From assembly GCA_016900015.1 (NCBI GenBank), contig JACJJM010000024.1:1-58215 (forward strand): DNA of 58,215 nucleotides, in the 5' to 3' direction. The notes beneath the pieces were generated by a model. The model saw only the letters and a list, made by a program, of their open reading frames with translations, was not told where the DNA came from and searched no databases. The DNA is from Phocaeicola coprophilus (GTDB lineage Bacteria; Bacteroidota; Bacteroidia; Bacteroidales; Bacteroidaceae). This document shows, one piece after another, positions 43,944 through 52,952 of this stretch. Numbering within the stretch: the stretch's first letter is position 1; every line of letters begins with the position of its first letter. Both the position numbers and the translations under genes were made by a program.

Positions 43944-45335
43944 ATGAAACTACCGGAAACATTTGTCACTTACACCCGTGCCCTGTTGGGCGATGAGGGT
44001 TATGCCGCTTTCGAGGCGGCTTTGCTGCGCGAACCACTCACCAGTCTGCGTCTCAATCCCGAAAAGACGGTTGTCGATGCTGCCTCGTCGGCTGTCCGGC
44101 TGCGGCCTGTGCCTTGGGCATCGGGAGGATATTATGCTGACGAACGACCTACGTTTACCTTCGATCCCTTGTTTCATGCCGGGTGCTACTATGTGCAGGA
44201 AGCCTCCTCCATGTTTGTGGAGCAAGTGCTTCGCCGCTATGTGGACCGGCCTGTCGTGGCGCTCGACCTTTGTGCCGCTCCCGGAGGAAAGTCGACCCAC
44301 GTCCGCTCGCTCCTGCCTGAAGGCAGTTTGCTGGTGAGCAATGAGGTGATGCGTTCGCGCATCGGTGTGTTGGCTGAGAATCTGGTGAAGTGGGGGCATC
44401 CCGATGTGGTGGTGACCCATGCTGACCCGGCAGAGTTCGCTCCGCTGAAGGCGACGTTTGATGTCATTCTGACCGATGTCCCTTGTTCGGGCGAAGGCAT
44501 GTTTCGGAAAGATGCCGTGGCTGTGGATGAATGGAGCACGGACAATGTCGCGCTCTGCTGGCAACGCCAAAGGCGCATCCTGACTGACATCTGGCCTTGC
44601 TTGAAACCGGGTGGTCTCATTATATATAGCACCTGTACCTATAATATATACGAGGATGAGGACAATGTGGCTTGGCTTCGCGATACGTTCGGGGCTGAGC
44701 CTTTGGCGGTTCCTGTCTCTCCGGATTGGGGCATCACGGGTGATCTCTCGGGGCGTGGACTGCCGGTCTACCGTTTCCTTCCTCATCACACAGCCGGCGA
44801 GGGCTTTTTCCTGGCAGTCCTGCGCAAGCCAGACGGCGAAGAAGAGCAAGTATCGCTCCGCCGGAAGAAGGAGCGTAAGGGAAAGACGCCTGCCGTGCCG
44901 ACCGGATGCCGTGCATGGTTGCGCGAACCCGATGCTTGGGAGTGGACGTGTGATGGTGAACAGGTCGCGGCGCTTCCCCGTTCGTGGAAAGAGCTTGTCG
45001 ACTTGCTCAGGCAACATCTCCGTGTCATCTCTGCCGGGGTCCGCGTGGGAGAGGTGAAGGGAAAAGACCTTGTCCCATCCCATGCACTGGCCATGAGCAC
45101 GGCGCGTGCTGATGCGTTTCCCACTTGTGAGCTGGATTATGCCCAGGCCATCGCATATCTGCGTAAGGAAGCTCTCCAGTTGCCGCCCGACGCGTCGCGC
45201 GGCTATGTCCTGGTGACTTATCGTGGCATTCCGTTGGGCTTCGTCAAGAGCCTGGGCTCTCGTGCGAACAATCTCTACCCTGCGGAGTGGCGCATTCGTA
45301 GCACCTACCTCCCTGACACGGCTAAATGTTTATAA
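43944..45335 (+). CDS. RsmF/NOL1-NOP2-Sun family rRNA (cytosine-C5) methyltransferase
   Basis: 463 aa. SAM-binding LDLCAAPGGKSTHVRSLL, catalytic motif IV TDVPCSGEGMFRKD and motif VI YSTCTYNIYEDEDNV, the two Cys pattern of the RCMT family. A C-terminal RsmF-like extension ends in YPAEWRIRSTYLP. The family methylates C5 of cytosine in 16S rRNA (RsmF, C1407), although this specificity is not shown by sequence alone. It is followed at 84 bp by a Sel1-repeat gene. Confidence 0.9.
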   Translation: MKLPETFVTYTRALLGDEGYAAFEAALLREPLTSLRLNPEKTVVDAASSAVRLRPVPWASGGYYADERPTFTFDPLFHAGCYYVQEASSMFVEQVLRRYVDRPVVALDLCAAPGGKSTHVRSLLPEGSLLVSNEVMRSRIGVLAENLVKWGHPDVVVTHADPAEFAPLKATFDVILTDVPCSGEGMFRKDAVAVDEWSTDNVALCWQRQRRILTDIWPCLKPGGLIIYSTCTYNIYEDEDNVAWLRDTFGAEPLAVPVSPDWGITGDLSGRGLPVYRFLPHHTAGEGFFLAVLRKPDGEEEQVSLRRKKERKGKTPAVPTGCRAWLREPDAWEWTCDGEQVAALPRSWKELVDLLRQHLRVISAGVRVGEVKGKDLVPSHALAMSTARADAFPTCELDYAQAIAYLRKEALQLPPDASRGYVLVTYRGIPLGFVKSLGSRANNLYPAEWRIRSTYLPDTAKCL

Positions 45336-45419
45336 ACATACTTTTTTTCTTGAAATAATGCTAAATAAGTATTATTTTTGGATGCAACTAAATCGATACT
45401 CTGGAAAGGAGGAATGTTT

Positions 45420-46538
45420 ATGAAAACAATGACCTACGTTATCGTGTCCTTCCTGATGCTGTTTGCTGGAGCAGAAGGACTTCGTGCACAGGAAGATGTG
45501 CAGGCGAAAGTGCTGACCGCCCAAGATTCGCTGGACTACTGCATGCGGCAGGGGCAGAAAGCTTTACTGGCGCGGCAACCGATGGCCGCTTTCCGGTGGT
45601 ACAGGCGTGCCGTGCGCTATGATTCCCCTTCGGCATTTCTGGCTTTGGGCAACTGTTATTACTATGGATATGGCACGCCCCGTGACTTTGACAAGGCTTA
45701 CCGCTGGTTTTACAAGGCGGCTTCGCAGGGCAACACCGTGGCTGAATACAGCATGGGCTGTTGTTACTATTACGGACGTGGCGTACATCGCGACGGCAAG
45801 CAAGCTGCGGCCTGGTTTCGCATCGCTGCGGAAAAGGGGCATCCGATGTCCAATTTCTACCTGGGATGCTGCTACAAGGACGGTGACGGAGTGCCTTGCA
45901 ATTATGCCAAAGCTGTGGACCTTTTTGAAAAGGCGGCTGCTGACAGCATCTCTGCTGCAAACTACATGTTGGGCGCACTCTATGAGACAAAGGCAGATGG
46001 CTGGCAGGCTAATCCGAAGAAGGCGTTCGACTATTATCGTCTGTCTGCCATGCAGGGTTATGCCAAGGCGCAATACAAGTTGGCCAATTATTATGAGACG
46101 GGGAGTGGCGGGACACGTGATTTCTCGCAGGCCCGTGACTGGTATCTGAAGGCAGCTCGCAATGGGGATGCCAATGCCCAATATCGTTTGGGACGGTGCT
46201 ATTATTACGGATTGATTGGTACGGATATTGATTACGAAGAAGCCTATCGCTGGATGGCGCAGGCTGCAGCTCAAAACTACAGCCGTGCCCAATATCATTT
46301 GGGTATGTTGTATATGAACGGTGACGGCGTGAAGCAGGACTACAGCCGCGCTTATGCCAATTTCCGCCGTTCAGCCGAGCAGGGTTATGCCCCGGCCATA
46401 TATTATCTGGGCCGTTGCTACCTGAACGGCTATGGTGTGACAGCCAACAGGCGCAGTGCCATCGAATGTTTCCGCGAAGCTGCCGAGGCTGGCAATTCGT
46501 CCGCTAAAGCCGAATTGTTGTTGCTGGAACCGAATTGA
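45420..46538 (+). CDS. Secreted Sel1-repeat (TPR-like) protein
   Basis: 372 aa from ATG 45420 with signal peptide TYVIVSFLMLFAGAEGLRAQ. About eight Sel1 units of ~36 residues follow, for example AFLALGNCYYYGYGTPRDFD, AEYSMGCCYYYGRGVHRDGK, AQYHLGMLYMNGDGVKQDYS and AIYYLGRCYLNGYGVTANRR. Sel1 proteins are scaffolds for protein interactions, often in the envelope. Paired Cys in several units may be structural. A terminator follows. Confidence 0.88.
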   Translation: MKTMTYVIVSFLMLFAGAEGLRAQEDVQAKVLTAQDSLDYCMRQGQKALLARQPMAAFRWYRRAVRYDSPSAFLALGNCYYYGYGTPRDFDKAYRWFYKAASQGNTVAEYSMGCCYYYGRGVHRDGKQAAAWFRIAAEKGHPMSNFYLGCCYKDGDGVPCNYAKAVDLFEKAAADSISAANYMLGALYETKADGWQANPKKAFDYYRLSAMQGYAKAQYKLANYYETGSGGTRDFSQARDWYLKAARNGDANAQYRLGRCYYYGLIGTDIDYEEAYRWMAQAAAQNYSRAQYHLGMLYMNGDGVKQDYSRAYANFRRSAEQGYAPAIYYLGRCYLNGYGVTANRRSAIECFREAAEAGNSSAKAELLLLEPN

Positions 46539-46568
46539 TTGATTTGAAGAACAGGATTTTCATGCTAG

Positions 46569-46607
46569 AAGCTGTAAATCTGCAGACGACAGGTTTACAG
46601 CTTTTTT
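46569..46607 (+). terminator. Terminator of the Sel1-repeat gene
   Basis: AAGCTGTAAA (46569-46578) pairs with TTTACAGCTT (46594-46603), followed by a T run. It sits at the junction with convergent topB. Confidence 0.85.
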
Positions 46608-48735
46608 ATGTGGCAGTTGGTTGTTTTTCTTCGCTTTTGTCAAATGCTTGGCGGAATGTACATCCGTTTTTCCATTCCGAGCAGCCATAAGCCGTCTTGC
46701 CTTTGATGATGTGTCCTTTCCCACAGAGGGGACAAGGTTGCCCTTCAAAGACGGGACGAGGTTTGCGTGGAGCTTTTTTCTTGGCAGCAGCACGGCGTTT
46801 GACTCCCTTCTCCACCACTTCGACGATGTTTTCTTGGGTGGATACGCGTCGGTTCGTATTATCGCTGAGCACTTGGTAGACGATGTCGACCACCATTTGC
46901 TTGAGTTCTTCGAGGAATTGGCGAGGATCGTAGCTGCGGCGTTCGATTTCACGCAACTTTTTTTCCCATATACCGGTCAACTCGGCTGATTTTAATAATT
47001 CTTCGTGGATGAGGCCGATTAGTTCGATGCCGGTGGAAGTTGCTATAAGGTTTTTCTTTTCCTTGCGTATATAGTGACGTTTGAACAGCGTTTCGATGAT
47101 GGCTGCGCGGGTGGAGGGGCGTCCAATACCGTTTTCTTTCAGCGCGTCGCGCAGTTCGTCGTTGTCCACCAATTTGCCGGCCGTTTCCATAGCCCGGAGC
47201 AATGTCGCTTCGGTATAAGGCTTGGGTGGCTGGGTCCATTTTTCATTTAGTTCGGGGATGTGTGGCCCGCTTTCTCCTTTGGTAAAGGGAGGAAGGGTGC
47301 GTTCGTCGTCAGAGGGCTTGTCGTTGTCGTCAGATGAGGCATTGGTGGTGTCTTTGCTGAACAAGACACGCCAACCCTGGTCCAGTATCTGGCGTCCTAT
47401 GACCTTGAATTCTATGCCTCCCGCTTCACCAAATACAGTCGTTGTGGAGAATTTGCAGTCCGGATAGAATACAGCAATGAAGCGGCGTGCCACGAGGTCA
47501 AATACACGTCGTTCCATGTCGCTCAGGTTTGTTGGAGGTACACCGGTCGGGATGATAGCATGGTGATCTGTCACCTTTGAATTGTCAAACACCTTCTTTG
47601 ATTTATTTAGCTTTTGCCCATCAAGCGGCGTTGTGAATATGCTGTAATCGGTGAGCCCTTTGAGTATGCTTGGACATTTGGGGTAGATGTCATCGCTCAG
47701 GAATGTGGTGTCGACACGCGGGTATGTGGTCACTTTTTTTTCGTAGAGCGACTGGATGGTGCGTAGGGTGTCGTCAGCCGAATAGGCATATTTCTTGTTG
47801 CATTCCACTTGGAGTGATGTGAGGTCGAAGAGGCGGGGAGGAGCTTCTGTCCCATTTTTCTTGGTCACAGAAGTTACGGTGAATGGCTTGTCTTTAATGC
47901 GTTCCAGCAAGGTGCGTCCTGTCTGTTCATCCATGATTGGGGGAATGCCCCGATTCGCATCCTCTTTGCGAGTTTTTTTCTTGGCTTGCAGACTGTCTTT
48001 TTCTTTGGCTTCTTCTTCCGCCAGTTCTTCATCGCTTTTACGCACAATGGCGGAGAAGAGCGTGTTGCGGTAGGTCGTTTTGAGTTCCCAATATTGCTTG
48101 GGGATGAAATGTTCTATTTCTTGTTGTCGATTGACGATAAGTGCTAATGTTGGCGTTTGTACACGTCCGATGGAGAGTATCTGGCGGTTTTGACCATATT
48201 TCAGTGTGTAGAGGCGTGTGGCGTTCATGCCGAGCAACCAGTCGCCGATGGCTCGTGACAGTCCTGCTTCATAAAGCGGTTGGAATTCCTTCTGGTCTTT
48301 CAGATGGGCAAAACCTTCACGGATGGATTCCTCAGTCAAGGACGAAATCCACAAACGTTTCACCGGACATTTTGCACCCGCTTTCTGCATCACCCAGCGT
48401 TGGATGAGTTCGCCTTCTTGGCCAGCATCGCCGCAGTTGATGATGCCGTCTGCTGCCTGCATCAGTCGTTCGATGACTTTGAATTGTTTTTCCACGCCCG
48501 TGTCGGCTATCAATTTGATGCCAAAGCGGGGAGGAATCATCGGCAGGCTGCCTAAGCTCCAAGCTTTCCATGAAGGAGTGTATTCATGGGGTTCTTTCAG
48601 TGTACAGAGATGCCCGAATGTCCAGGTCACTTGGTACCCATTTCCTTCCAGATAACCGTCATGGCGGTTACGTGCTCCTAAAACTTCGGCTATTTCTCTG
48701 GCGACACTCGGCTTTTCGGCTATGCAAACTATCAT
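46606..48735 (-). CDS. topB: DNA topoisomerase III (type IA)
   Basis: 709 aa. N-terminal TOPRIM (MIVCIAEKPSVAREIAEVLGA; NCGDAGQEGELIQRW), central domain with LSIGRVQTPTLALIV, catalytic Tyr338 in TYPRVDTTFL, and GIGRPSTRAAIIETL. The C-terminus carries one four-Cys zinc ribbon (CPLCGKGHIIKGKTAYGCSEWKNGC). It relaxes negative supercoils and decatenates DNA. A TATCTTTG element (48763-48770, minus) marks its promoter. It is a chromosomal-sized homologue with no plasmid or ICE genes around it. Confidence 0.94.
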   Translation of the reverse strand: MIVCIAEKPSVAREIAEVLGARNRHDGYLEGNGYQVTWTFGHLCTLKEPHEYTPSWKAWSLGSLPMIPPRFGIKLIADTGVEKQFKVIERLMQAADGIINCGDAGQEGELIQRWVMQKAGAKCPVKRLWISSLTEESIREGFAHLKDQKEFQPLYEAGLSRAIGDWLLGMNATRLYTLKYGQNRQILSIGRVQTPTLALIVNRQQEIEHFIPKQYWELKTTYRNTLFSAIVRKSDEELAEEEAKEKDSLQAKKKTRKEDANRGIPPIMDEQTGRTLLERIKDKPFTVTSVTKKNGTEAPPRLFDLTSLQVECNKKYAYSADDTLRTIQSLYEKKVTTYPRVDTTFLSDDIYPKCPSILKGLTDYSIFTTPLDGQKLNKSKKVFDNSKVTDHHAIIPTGVPPTNLSDMERRVFDLVARRFIAVFYPDCKFSTTTVFGEAGGIEFKVIGRQILDQGWRVLFSKDTTNASSDDNDKPSDDERTLPPFTKGESGPHIPELNEKWTQPPKPYTEATLLRAMETAGKLVDNDELRDALKENGIGRPSTRAAIIETLFKRHYIRKEKKNLIATSTGIELIGLIHEELLKSAELTGIWEKKLREIERRSYDPRQFLEELKQMVVDIVYQVLSDNTNRRVSTQENIVEVVEKGVKRRAAAKKKAPRKPRPVFEGQPCPLCGKGHIIKGKTAYGCSEWKNGCTFRQAFDKSEEKQPTAT

Positions 48736-48762
48736 GTGTATTTTCCTTTTCTATCGAGTGTA

Positions 48763-48770
48763 CAAAGATA
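48763..48770 (-). promoter_or_regulatory. Promoter -7 element of topB
   Basis: TATCTTTG on the minus strand, 27 bp before the ATG. Confidence 0.55.
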
Positions 48771-48904
48771 GTGCATTTCTCTCACTTGCTTCTCTCCTCG
48801 GGTGAAATTCCTTGACCATTTGCAGGCTCAGGACAAGGAAAGAGGGTGTGTCTCAATTCGAAAGGCCGAATGTCGACATACCCTTCTTTTGTATGTTGCA
48901 AGAT

Positions 48905-49717
48905 TTATGGAATGGAATATCCGAAGATAGCCATTGTCACGTTTTCCACACCCGGATAAAGAGCCTGATAGTGTGAAGTGAGGTTTCGTCCGAGATAGAT
49001 TGAGAATGGGCTTGTTTCCCGTGTTTCGGGGATTTGAGGAAAGTCTTGGTTCGGGCGTCCCAGAAAATAGAGTTCCGTCGTCCCGTTATAGGTTAGTTCG
49101 AAGTACGTGGCTTGGAGGTCCGGTTCGTACCCTTGCTTGTATGTTCCTTCATACATAGTTTCGGCTGACTCTGAAGAGCTGGCATAGATATGTAAGATTC
49201 CTTCATAGCCCGCCTCTGTGATGTCTGTGCGTTCCATGTAGATAACATAATCCGGCTGGATGCGTGCATTTTGCATGATGTCTTCTGTGATGGCCTGTCT
49301 CGTCTCTTCGTCGATGTTTCCCTCGATTCGTGTCTTGATGCCGGTCGCTGTGATACGTATCCGCTCCTTGCGGATGACGACTGTGAGCACGGAACTTTTT
49401 CCGTTCTTGTCAGTGATGGTCACTTCGGCAGTGCCTTCTTCACCGGTGGCCTGGAGATAGAGATTGTCGTTTTCCAGCGTGAGAGTGAGCAGCGAGGGTA
49501 CATCGACGGATGCCGTGTAGGGCATGGTACCTCCGGAGAGGAGCACAGACTTTCCGCCCAGATTGGAAATGGAAATGTGGTCGACAGCTTTTTCCCCGAC
49601 GATGATGTCACCCTGCACGTTGTCTATCAGAAAGCGGATGTCATCCTCGTCGTTACAGCATGTGAATGAAAACGCTGTCAGCAGACAGCATACGAGGTAT
49701 AGAAATCGTGTTTTCAT
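48905..49717 (-). CDS. Lipoprotein of unknown function with an Ig-like N-terminal domain
   Basis: 270 aa. Lipobox FTCC followed by NDEDD, fitting surface export. Residues ~25-115 look like a beta-sandwich (ISNLGGKSVLLSGGTMPYTASVDVPSLLTLTLENDNLYLQATGEEGTAEVTITDKNGKSSVLTVVI). The C-terminal part (from ~120) is a mixed domain I do not recognise, ending FSIYLGRNLTSHYQALYPGVENVTMAIFGYSIP. It is alone, between topB and tRNA-Thr on the same strand. Confidence 0.7.
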   Translation of the reverse strand: MKTRFLYLVCCLLTAFSFTCCNDEDDIRFLIDNVQGDIIVGEKAVDHISISNLGGKSVLLSGGTMPYTASVDVPSLLTLTLENDNLYLQATGEEGTAEVTITDKNGKSSVLTVVIRKERIRITATGIKTRIEGNIDEETRQAITEDIMQNARIQPDYVIYMERTDITEAGYEGILHIYASSSESAETMYEGTYKQGYEPDLQATYFELTYNGTTELYFLGRPNQDFPQIPETRETSPFSIYLGRNLTSHYQALYPGVENVTMAIFGYSIP

Positions 49718-49841
49718 TTGTTTGTTTTTTGGTGAATTGGTATGACGCAGGCAAATATACGAAAACTCTGTTATCGTGTGTGTTAAAATACCCCCTCCCC
49801 ATTTGTTTTATAAAGTTTTAACAGTGTGTGCGCAGACATAT

Positions 49842-49873
49842 AAAAAAGACGCATCCCTTTGGACACGTCTTTT
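49842..49873 (-). terminator. Terminator downstream of tRNA-Thr
   Basis: On the minus strand AAAAGACG ... CGTCTTTTTT forms an 8-bp stem ending in T, just behind the tRNA 3' end. Confidence 0.7.
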
Positions 49874-49880
49874 GATTTGT

Positions 49881-49956
49881 TGGAGCCGAAACCGGGACTC
49901 GAACCCGGGACCTATTCATTACGAATGAATTGCTCTACCAGCTGAGCTATTTCGGC
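49881..49956 (-). tRNA. tRNA-Thr (anticodon CGU)
   Basis: 76 nt with encoded CCA. Acceptor GCCGAAA/TTTCGGC, D arm GCTC-AGCTGGTA-GAGC, anticodon arm ATTCA-TTCGTAA-TGAAT with anticodon CGT, T arm CCGGG-TTCGAGT-CCCGG. All stems are complete. Confidence 0.97.
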
Positions 49957-50023
49957 TTTTCTGCTAAAAGCGGTGCAAAGATAATGCTTCTTTGAAAAAG
50001 AGAAAAGAAAAGAAGAAGTTTTT

Positions 50024-50638
50024 TCACGATTTCTGCATTTTTCTTTTTCCAGCACGCTTTTTGGGGTAATGGCTTTCGATGTATTTGGCCACGTGTGACA
50101 GCTTGTCCATGTCGTCAGCGTAACGATTCCACAGTTGCCGCTGTACAGATGAGGCTGGTAAGTCCACAGCCGGGCCGTCTTTCATGAATGGGTCGAGCGA
50201 AGCGTAGGAGAGGAGCATTCCGGCGATGGCCTTGGCCGGACGTTTCACCAGTTTCCCCAGTTCGACGACTTCAGGCACTTTCTCGTTCATGGTACTTATG
50301 ATGAGTTGGAAATAGAGGTTGAGCACCAGTGTGCCGATGCAGAATTCTTCCAAAATGGATGGAGCTTCTTTGTGTGCCTTGCGCGGTTGGGCGAAATACT
50401 CGTTCCAGATGGCGGGATTTTCGTCATTATAGATAGGTTCTGTCACGTCGAAGGGAAGTACGGGATACCATTGTTGGAATTTCTGCATGCGCCGGCACAG
50501 CGATTCGGGAGTTCTGCCCAGCAGTTGTGCCAGGTTGACAAGTTGTTCGTCTGTGGCCGGCTTCATGCCCTTGGGTTTACTCATGTATAAGTCCAAGACC
50601 AAGATGGCCTCTTCGGTAGTCCATTGTTCCGCATTCAT
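50024..50638 (-). CDS. Conserved hypothetical protein with SANT/HTH-like N-terminus
   Basis: 204 aa. The N-terminus WTTEEAILVLDLYMSKPKGMKPATDEQLVNLAQLLGRTPESLCRRMQKF looks like the small helical domain seen in front of some HNH nucleases and in SANT-like proteins; no nuclease motif follows. The rest is helical, with a basic end (KKRAGKRKMQKS) that could bind nucleic acid. I do not recognise the family. It is divergent from the nuclease gene at 50766, and no shared operon is seen. Confidence 0.6.
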   Translation of the reverse strand: MNAEQWTTEEAILVLDLYMSKPKGMKPATDEQLVNLAQLLGRTPESLCRRMQKFQQWYPVLPFDVTEPIYNDENPAIWNEYFAQPRKAHKEAPSILEEFCIGTLVLNLYFQLIISTMNEKVPEVVELGKLVKRPAKAIAGMLLSYASLDPFMKDGPAVDLPASSVQRQLWNRYADDMDKLSHVAKYIESHYPKKRAGKRKMQKS

Positions 50639-50700
50639 ATCTATATTGTTGCTTAATGATGGGCAAATATACTTTTTTTCATCCGAATCCGTAGCTCTCT

Positions 50701-50732
50701 TGTTCGCTATTTTAGAAACCGCTTATCTTTGC
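50701..50732 (+). promoter_or_regulatory. Promoter of the nuclease gene
   Basis: TTG at 50701-50703 and TATCTTTG at 50725-50732, spaced 21 bp; supports the start at 50766. Confidence 0.6.
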
Positions 50733-50765
50733 ACGTATATACATGTTAGAAGGATTGATATTTAT

Positions 50766-51671
50766 ATGAAACGAAAGACTAAAAAAGGCAAAGGGATGAT
50801 GAAGACTTGGCTTGCCGTGTTGGTGGCTTTGGGTGTCTGTTATGTTTTTGGAGTGTATAAACAGACCGGGAAAGTGGATGTGCCTGCCATTCCTTCGCTG
50901 TTGCAAGCCGGGGAGAACGCTGGAGGACAGCCGTCACGGCCTTCTTCGGGTGTGGAGGCAGGACAGACATTTGCTTTGCCTGCACCGTTGGACGGTCGTG
51001 ACGAACACATCTTGCACCATAAAGGCTACGTGGTGTCGTATAATTCCGAATGGAAGATACCCAACTGGGTGGCTTGGGAACTTACGGCTCACGAGACAAA
51101 AGCGAAAATGGAGCGTGAAGACACGTTTTGTGAAGATCCTGACTTTTCCGGTCCGCAGGCGACGCTGGCCGATTACAAGCGTTCGGGATATACACGTGGT
51201 CACATGGTTCCTGCTGCCGACATGCGTTGGGACAGGGATGCGATGAAAGAGTGTTTCTACTTGACCAACATGTGTCCGCAACAGGCAGCTTTTAATGCGG
51301 GCAACTGGGGACAACTGGAACGGCAGTGTCGTGAATGGGCGAAGCGTGACAGTGCCATTTGGATAGTGTGTGGCCCTATCGTCGGACGGTCGTCCAAGCG
51401 TATCGGAGCCGGACGGGTGGTGGTGCCCGACGCCTTCTTCAAGGTGGTATTCGTGCCTTATGCGAAGACGCCGCGTGCCATCGGTTTCATCTATCCACAT
51501 CGCAATAAGAAAGGTGCGCGGATGAGCGAATTCATGATGAGTGTCGACGAGGTCGAACGCCGCACGGGCATTGACTTTTTCGCTTCCCTGCCCGATGAAG
51601 TGGAGCGTAAGGTCGAGGCGCAAAAGCCGGCCGGACACTGGCGTTTCATGGATGAGCGCAAAAAAAGATGA
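50766..51671 (+). CDS. DNA/RNA non-specific endonuclease (NUC1 family), membrane-anchored or secreted
   Basis: 301 aa. A basic N-terminus (MKRKTKKGKGMMK) precedes one hydrophobic segment (TWLAVLVALGVCYVFGVYK), so it is exported or anchored. The nuclease core has YTRGHMVPAADM with catalytic His146; the usual DRGH appears as TRGH. The Mg-binding Asn lies in CFYLTNMCPQQAAFNAGNW. IWIVCGPIVG follows. The family degrades DNA and RNA with little specificity, for nutrient use or defence. Open frames extending further upstream have no start near the promoter. Confidence 0.9.
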   Translation: MKRKTKKGKGMMKTWLAVLVALGVCYVFGVYKQTGKVDVPAIPSLLQAGENAGGQPSRPSSGVEAGQTFALPAPLDGRDEHILHHKGYVVSYNSEWKIPNWVAWELTAHETKAKMEREDTFCEDPDFSGPQATLADYKRSGYTRGHMVPAADMRWDRDAMKECFYLTNMCPQQAAFNAGNWGQLERQCREWAKRDSAIWIVCGPIVGRSSKRIGAGRVVVPDAFFKVVFVPYAKTPRAIGFIYPHRNKKGARMSEFMMSVDEVERRTGIDFFASLPDEVERKVEAQKPAGHWRFMDERKKR

Positions 51672-51766
51672 TGCACGCGTAAGAATGGCAAGTTTCAGGT
51701 ATTGGTCGGGCGAGAGGCTTTCTATATATTTGCGTCTGATATGAACCTGAAAAGTAGATTGAAGAT

Positions 51767-52555
51767 ATGGACCACACAGTTCTCTTGGCTTTAGGACTGA
51801 CCATGATTGCCGGCCTGTCCACCGGCATCGGTAGCCTGATAGCCTTTTTTACCAAACGTACGAATACGAAATTTCTGTCAGCGGCTTTGGGCTTGTCGGC
51901 AGGTGTGATGATATATGTGTCATTCATGGAACTGATGCCGCAGTCGGTCGAGTTGTTGAGCGGCATTTATTCCAAGAAAGAATCCGAAGTGTACATGTTG
52001 TTGTCTTTCTTTGCAGGCATCGGCCTGATTGCTCTGATCGACCGGCTGGTCCCTGCCGATGAAAACCCCCACGAGATACACACCGACAAGGAGTTCGGTC
52101 AGTCTGCCCCGCTCAAACGCACGGGCATACTGATGGCATTGGCCATCGGCGTGCACAATTTTCCGGAGGGACTGGCCACTTTTGCTTCAGCATTGACGAA
52201 CATCGACATTGCCCTGCCCATCGTGTTTGCCATAGCCATCCACAACATCCCCGAAGGAATAGCCGTCTCCGTTCCCATCTATCACTCCACGGGAAGCCGT
52301 CGCAAGGCCTTCTGGTATTCGTTTCTTTCCGGCATGGCCGAACCAGTCGGCGCGCTGGTCGGTTTTCTATTCCTTCGTTCTTTCTGGACACCGTCTCTTA
52401 ATGCCCTGCTGCTGGCTTTCGTCTCGGGGATTATGATATACATTTCCTTTGATGAACTTCTGCCCGGGACAGAGAAATACGGGCATCACCATTTGGGCGT
52501 GGGCGGCGTCGTGGCCGGTATGGCCATCATGGCCATGAGCCTGCTGCTTCTTTGA
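51767..52555 (+). CDS. zupT: ZIP-family divalent metal transporter
   Basis: 262 aa with about eight membrane helices. The metal-path signatures are AIGVHNFPEGLATF in helix 4 and IAIHNIPEGIAVSVP in helix 5, as in ZupT, which imports zinc and other divalent ions. It is full length. A large inverted repeat lies just downstream and may act as a transcript end. Confidence 0.93.
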   Translation: MDHTVLLALGLTMIAGLSTGIGSLIAFFTKRTNTKFLSAALGLSAGVMIYVSFMELMPQSVELLSGIYSKKESEVYMLLSFFAGIGLIALIDRLVPADENPHEIHTDKEFGQSAPLKRTGILMALAIGVHNFPEGLATFASALTNIDIALPIVFAIAIHNIPEGIAVSVPIYHSTGSRRKAFWYSFLSGMAEPVGALVGFLFLRSFWTPSLNALLLAFVSGIMIYISFDELLPGTEKYGHHHLGVGGVVAGMAIMAMSLLLL

Positions 52556-52573
52556 CAAATCACCAGGTTTTTA

Positions 52574-52669
52574 CACGGTATAGAGGGTAGCCGGGAGCGG
52601 AAAGGAATCCGTCCTCGGCTACCCTCCTTTCCGCTCTTGGCTACCCTCTATGCCGTGGTCGGCTGCCTT
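52574..52669. repeat. Large inverted repeat made of 22-bp units
   Basis: Arms 52574-52606 and 52625-52657 are 33 bp with three mismatches, separated by 18 bp. Each arm itself contains the 22-bp motif: direct units at 52604, 52626 and 52648 share CCG-N4/5-CGGCTACC, and the left arm carries it in inverse orientation. The core CTTTCCGCTCTTGG (52627-52640) is identical to 28422-28435 and related to the 43829 array. The remaining gap to 52953 holds only a promoter. Confidence 0.8.
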
Positions 52670-52932
52670 TGAATCCCTTCCTGGGAGGGAGCGGTGAGGA
52701 GGGCGCCAGCTTCGGATTGAATGCTCGTCGGAAGGTTTTTTTCTTGTTGGAATGTGGGGTTCCGGCAACAAAAAGACAAACAATAGTTTCATTTGCAACT
52801 ATTAGGCTTCTTCCATTTAAAACATTGTTGACTTGTGTTTTAGGCCTGATATAGGGTGCTTTAGTTTTTGAGATTATTAACAGAATGTACAATTTATAAT
52901 CCGGAAAAAGTAGGGTTTCTCAAATAAAAAAC

Positions 52933-52940
52933 TATCTTTG
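52933..52940 (+). promoter_or_regulatory. Promoter -7 element of the ferredoxin oxidoreductase operon
   Basis: TATCTTTG, 12 bp before the first ATG at 52953 and 21 bp before the one at 52962. The closeness favours 52962 or a short leader. Confidence 0.5.
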
Positions 52941-52952
52941 TGACAGCAAAAC

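Noticed and set aside
46606-48735. topB as a mark of a conjugative element
   Set aside because: Mobile elements of this phylum often carry topB, but no relaxase, tra genes or integrase surround it, and neighbours are ordinary chromosomal genes.
49881-49956. tRNA-Thr as integration site of a mobile element
   Set aside because: No integrase gene, no duplicated tRNA 3' end and no phage or ICE genes are seen on either side.
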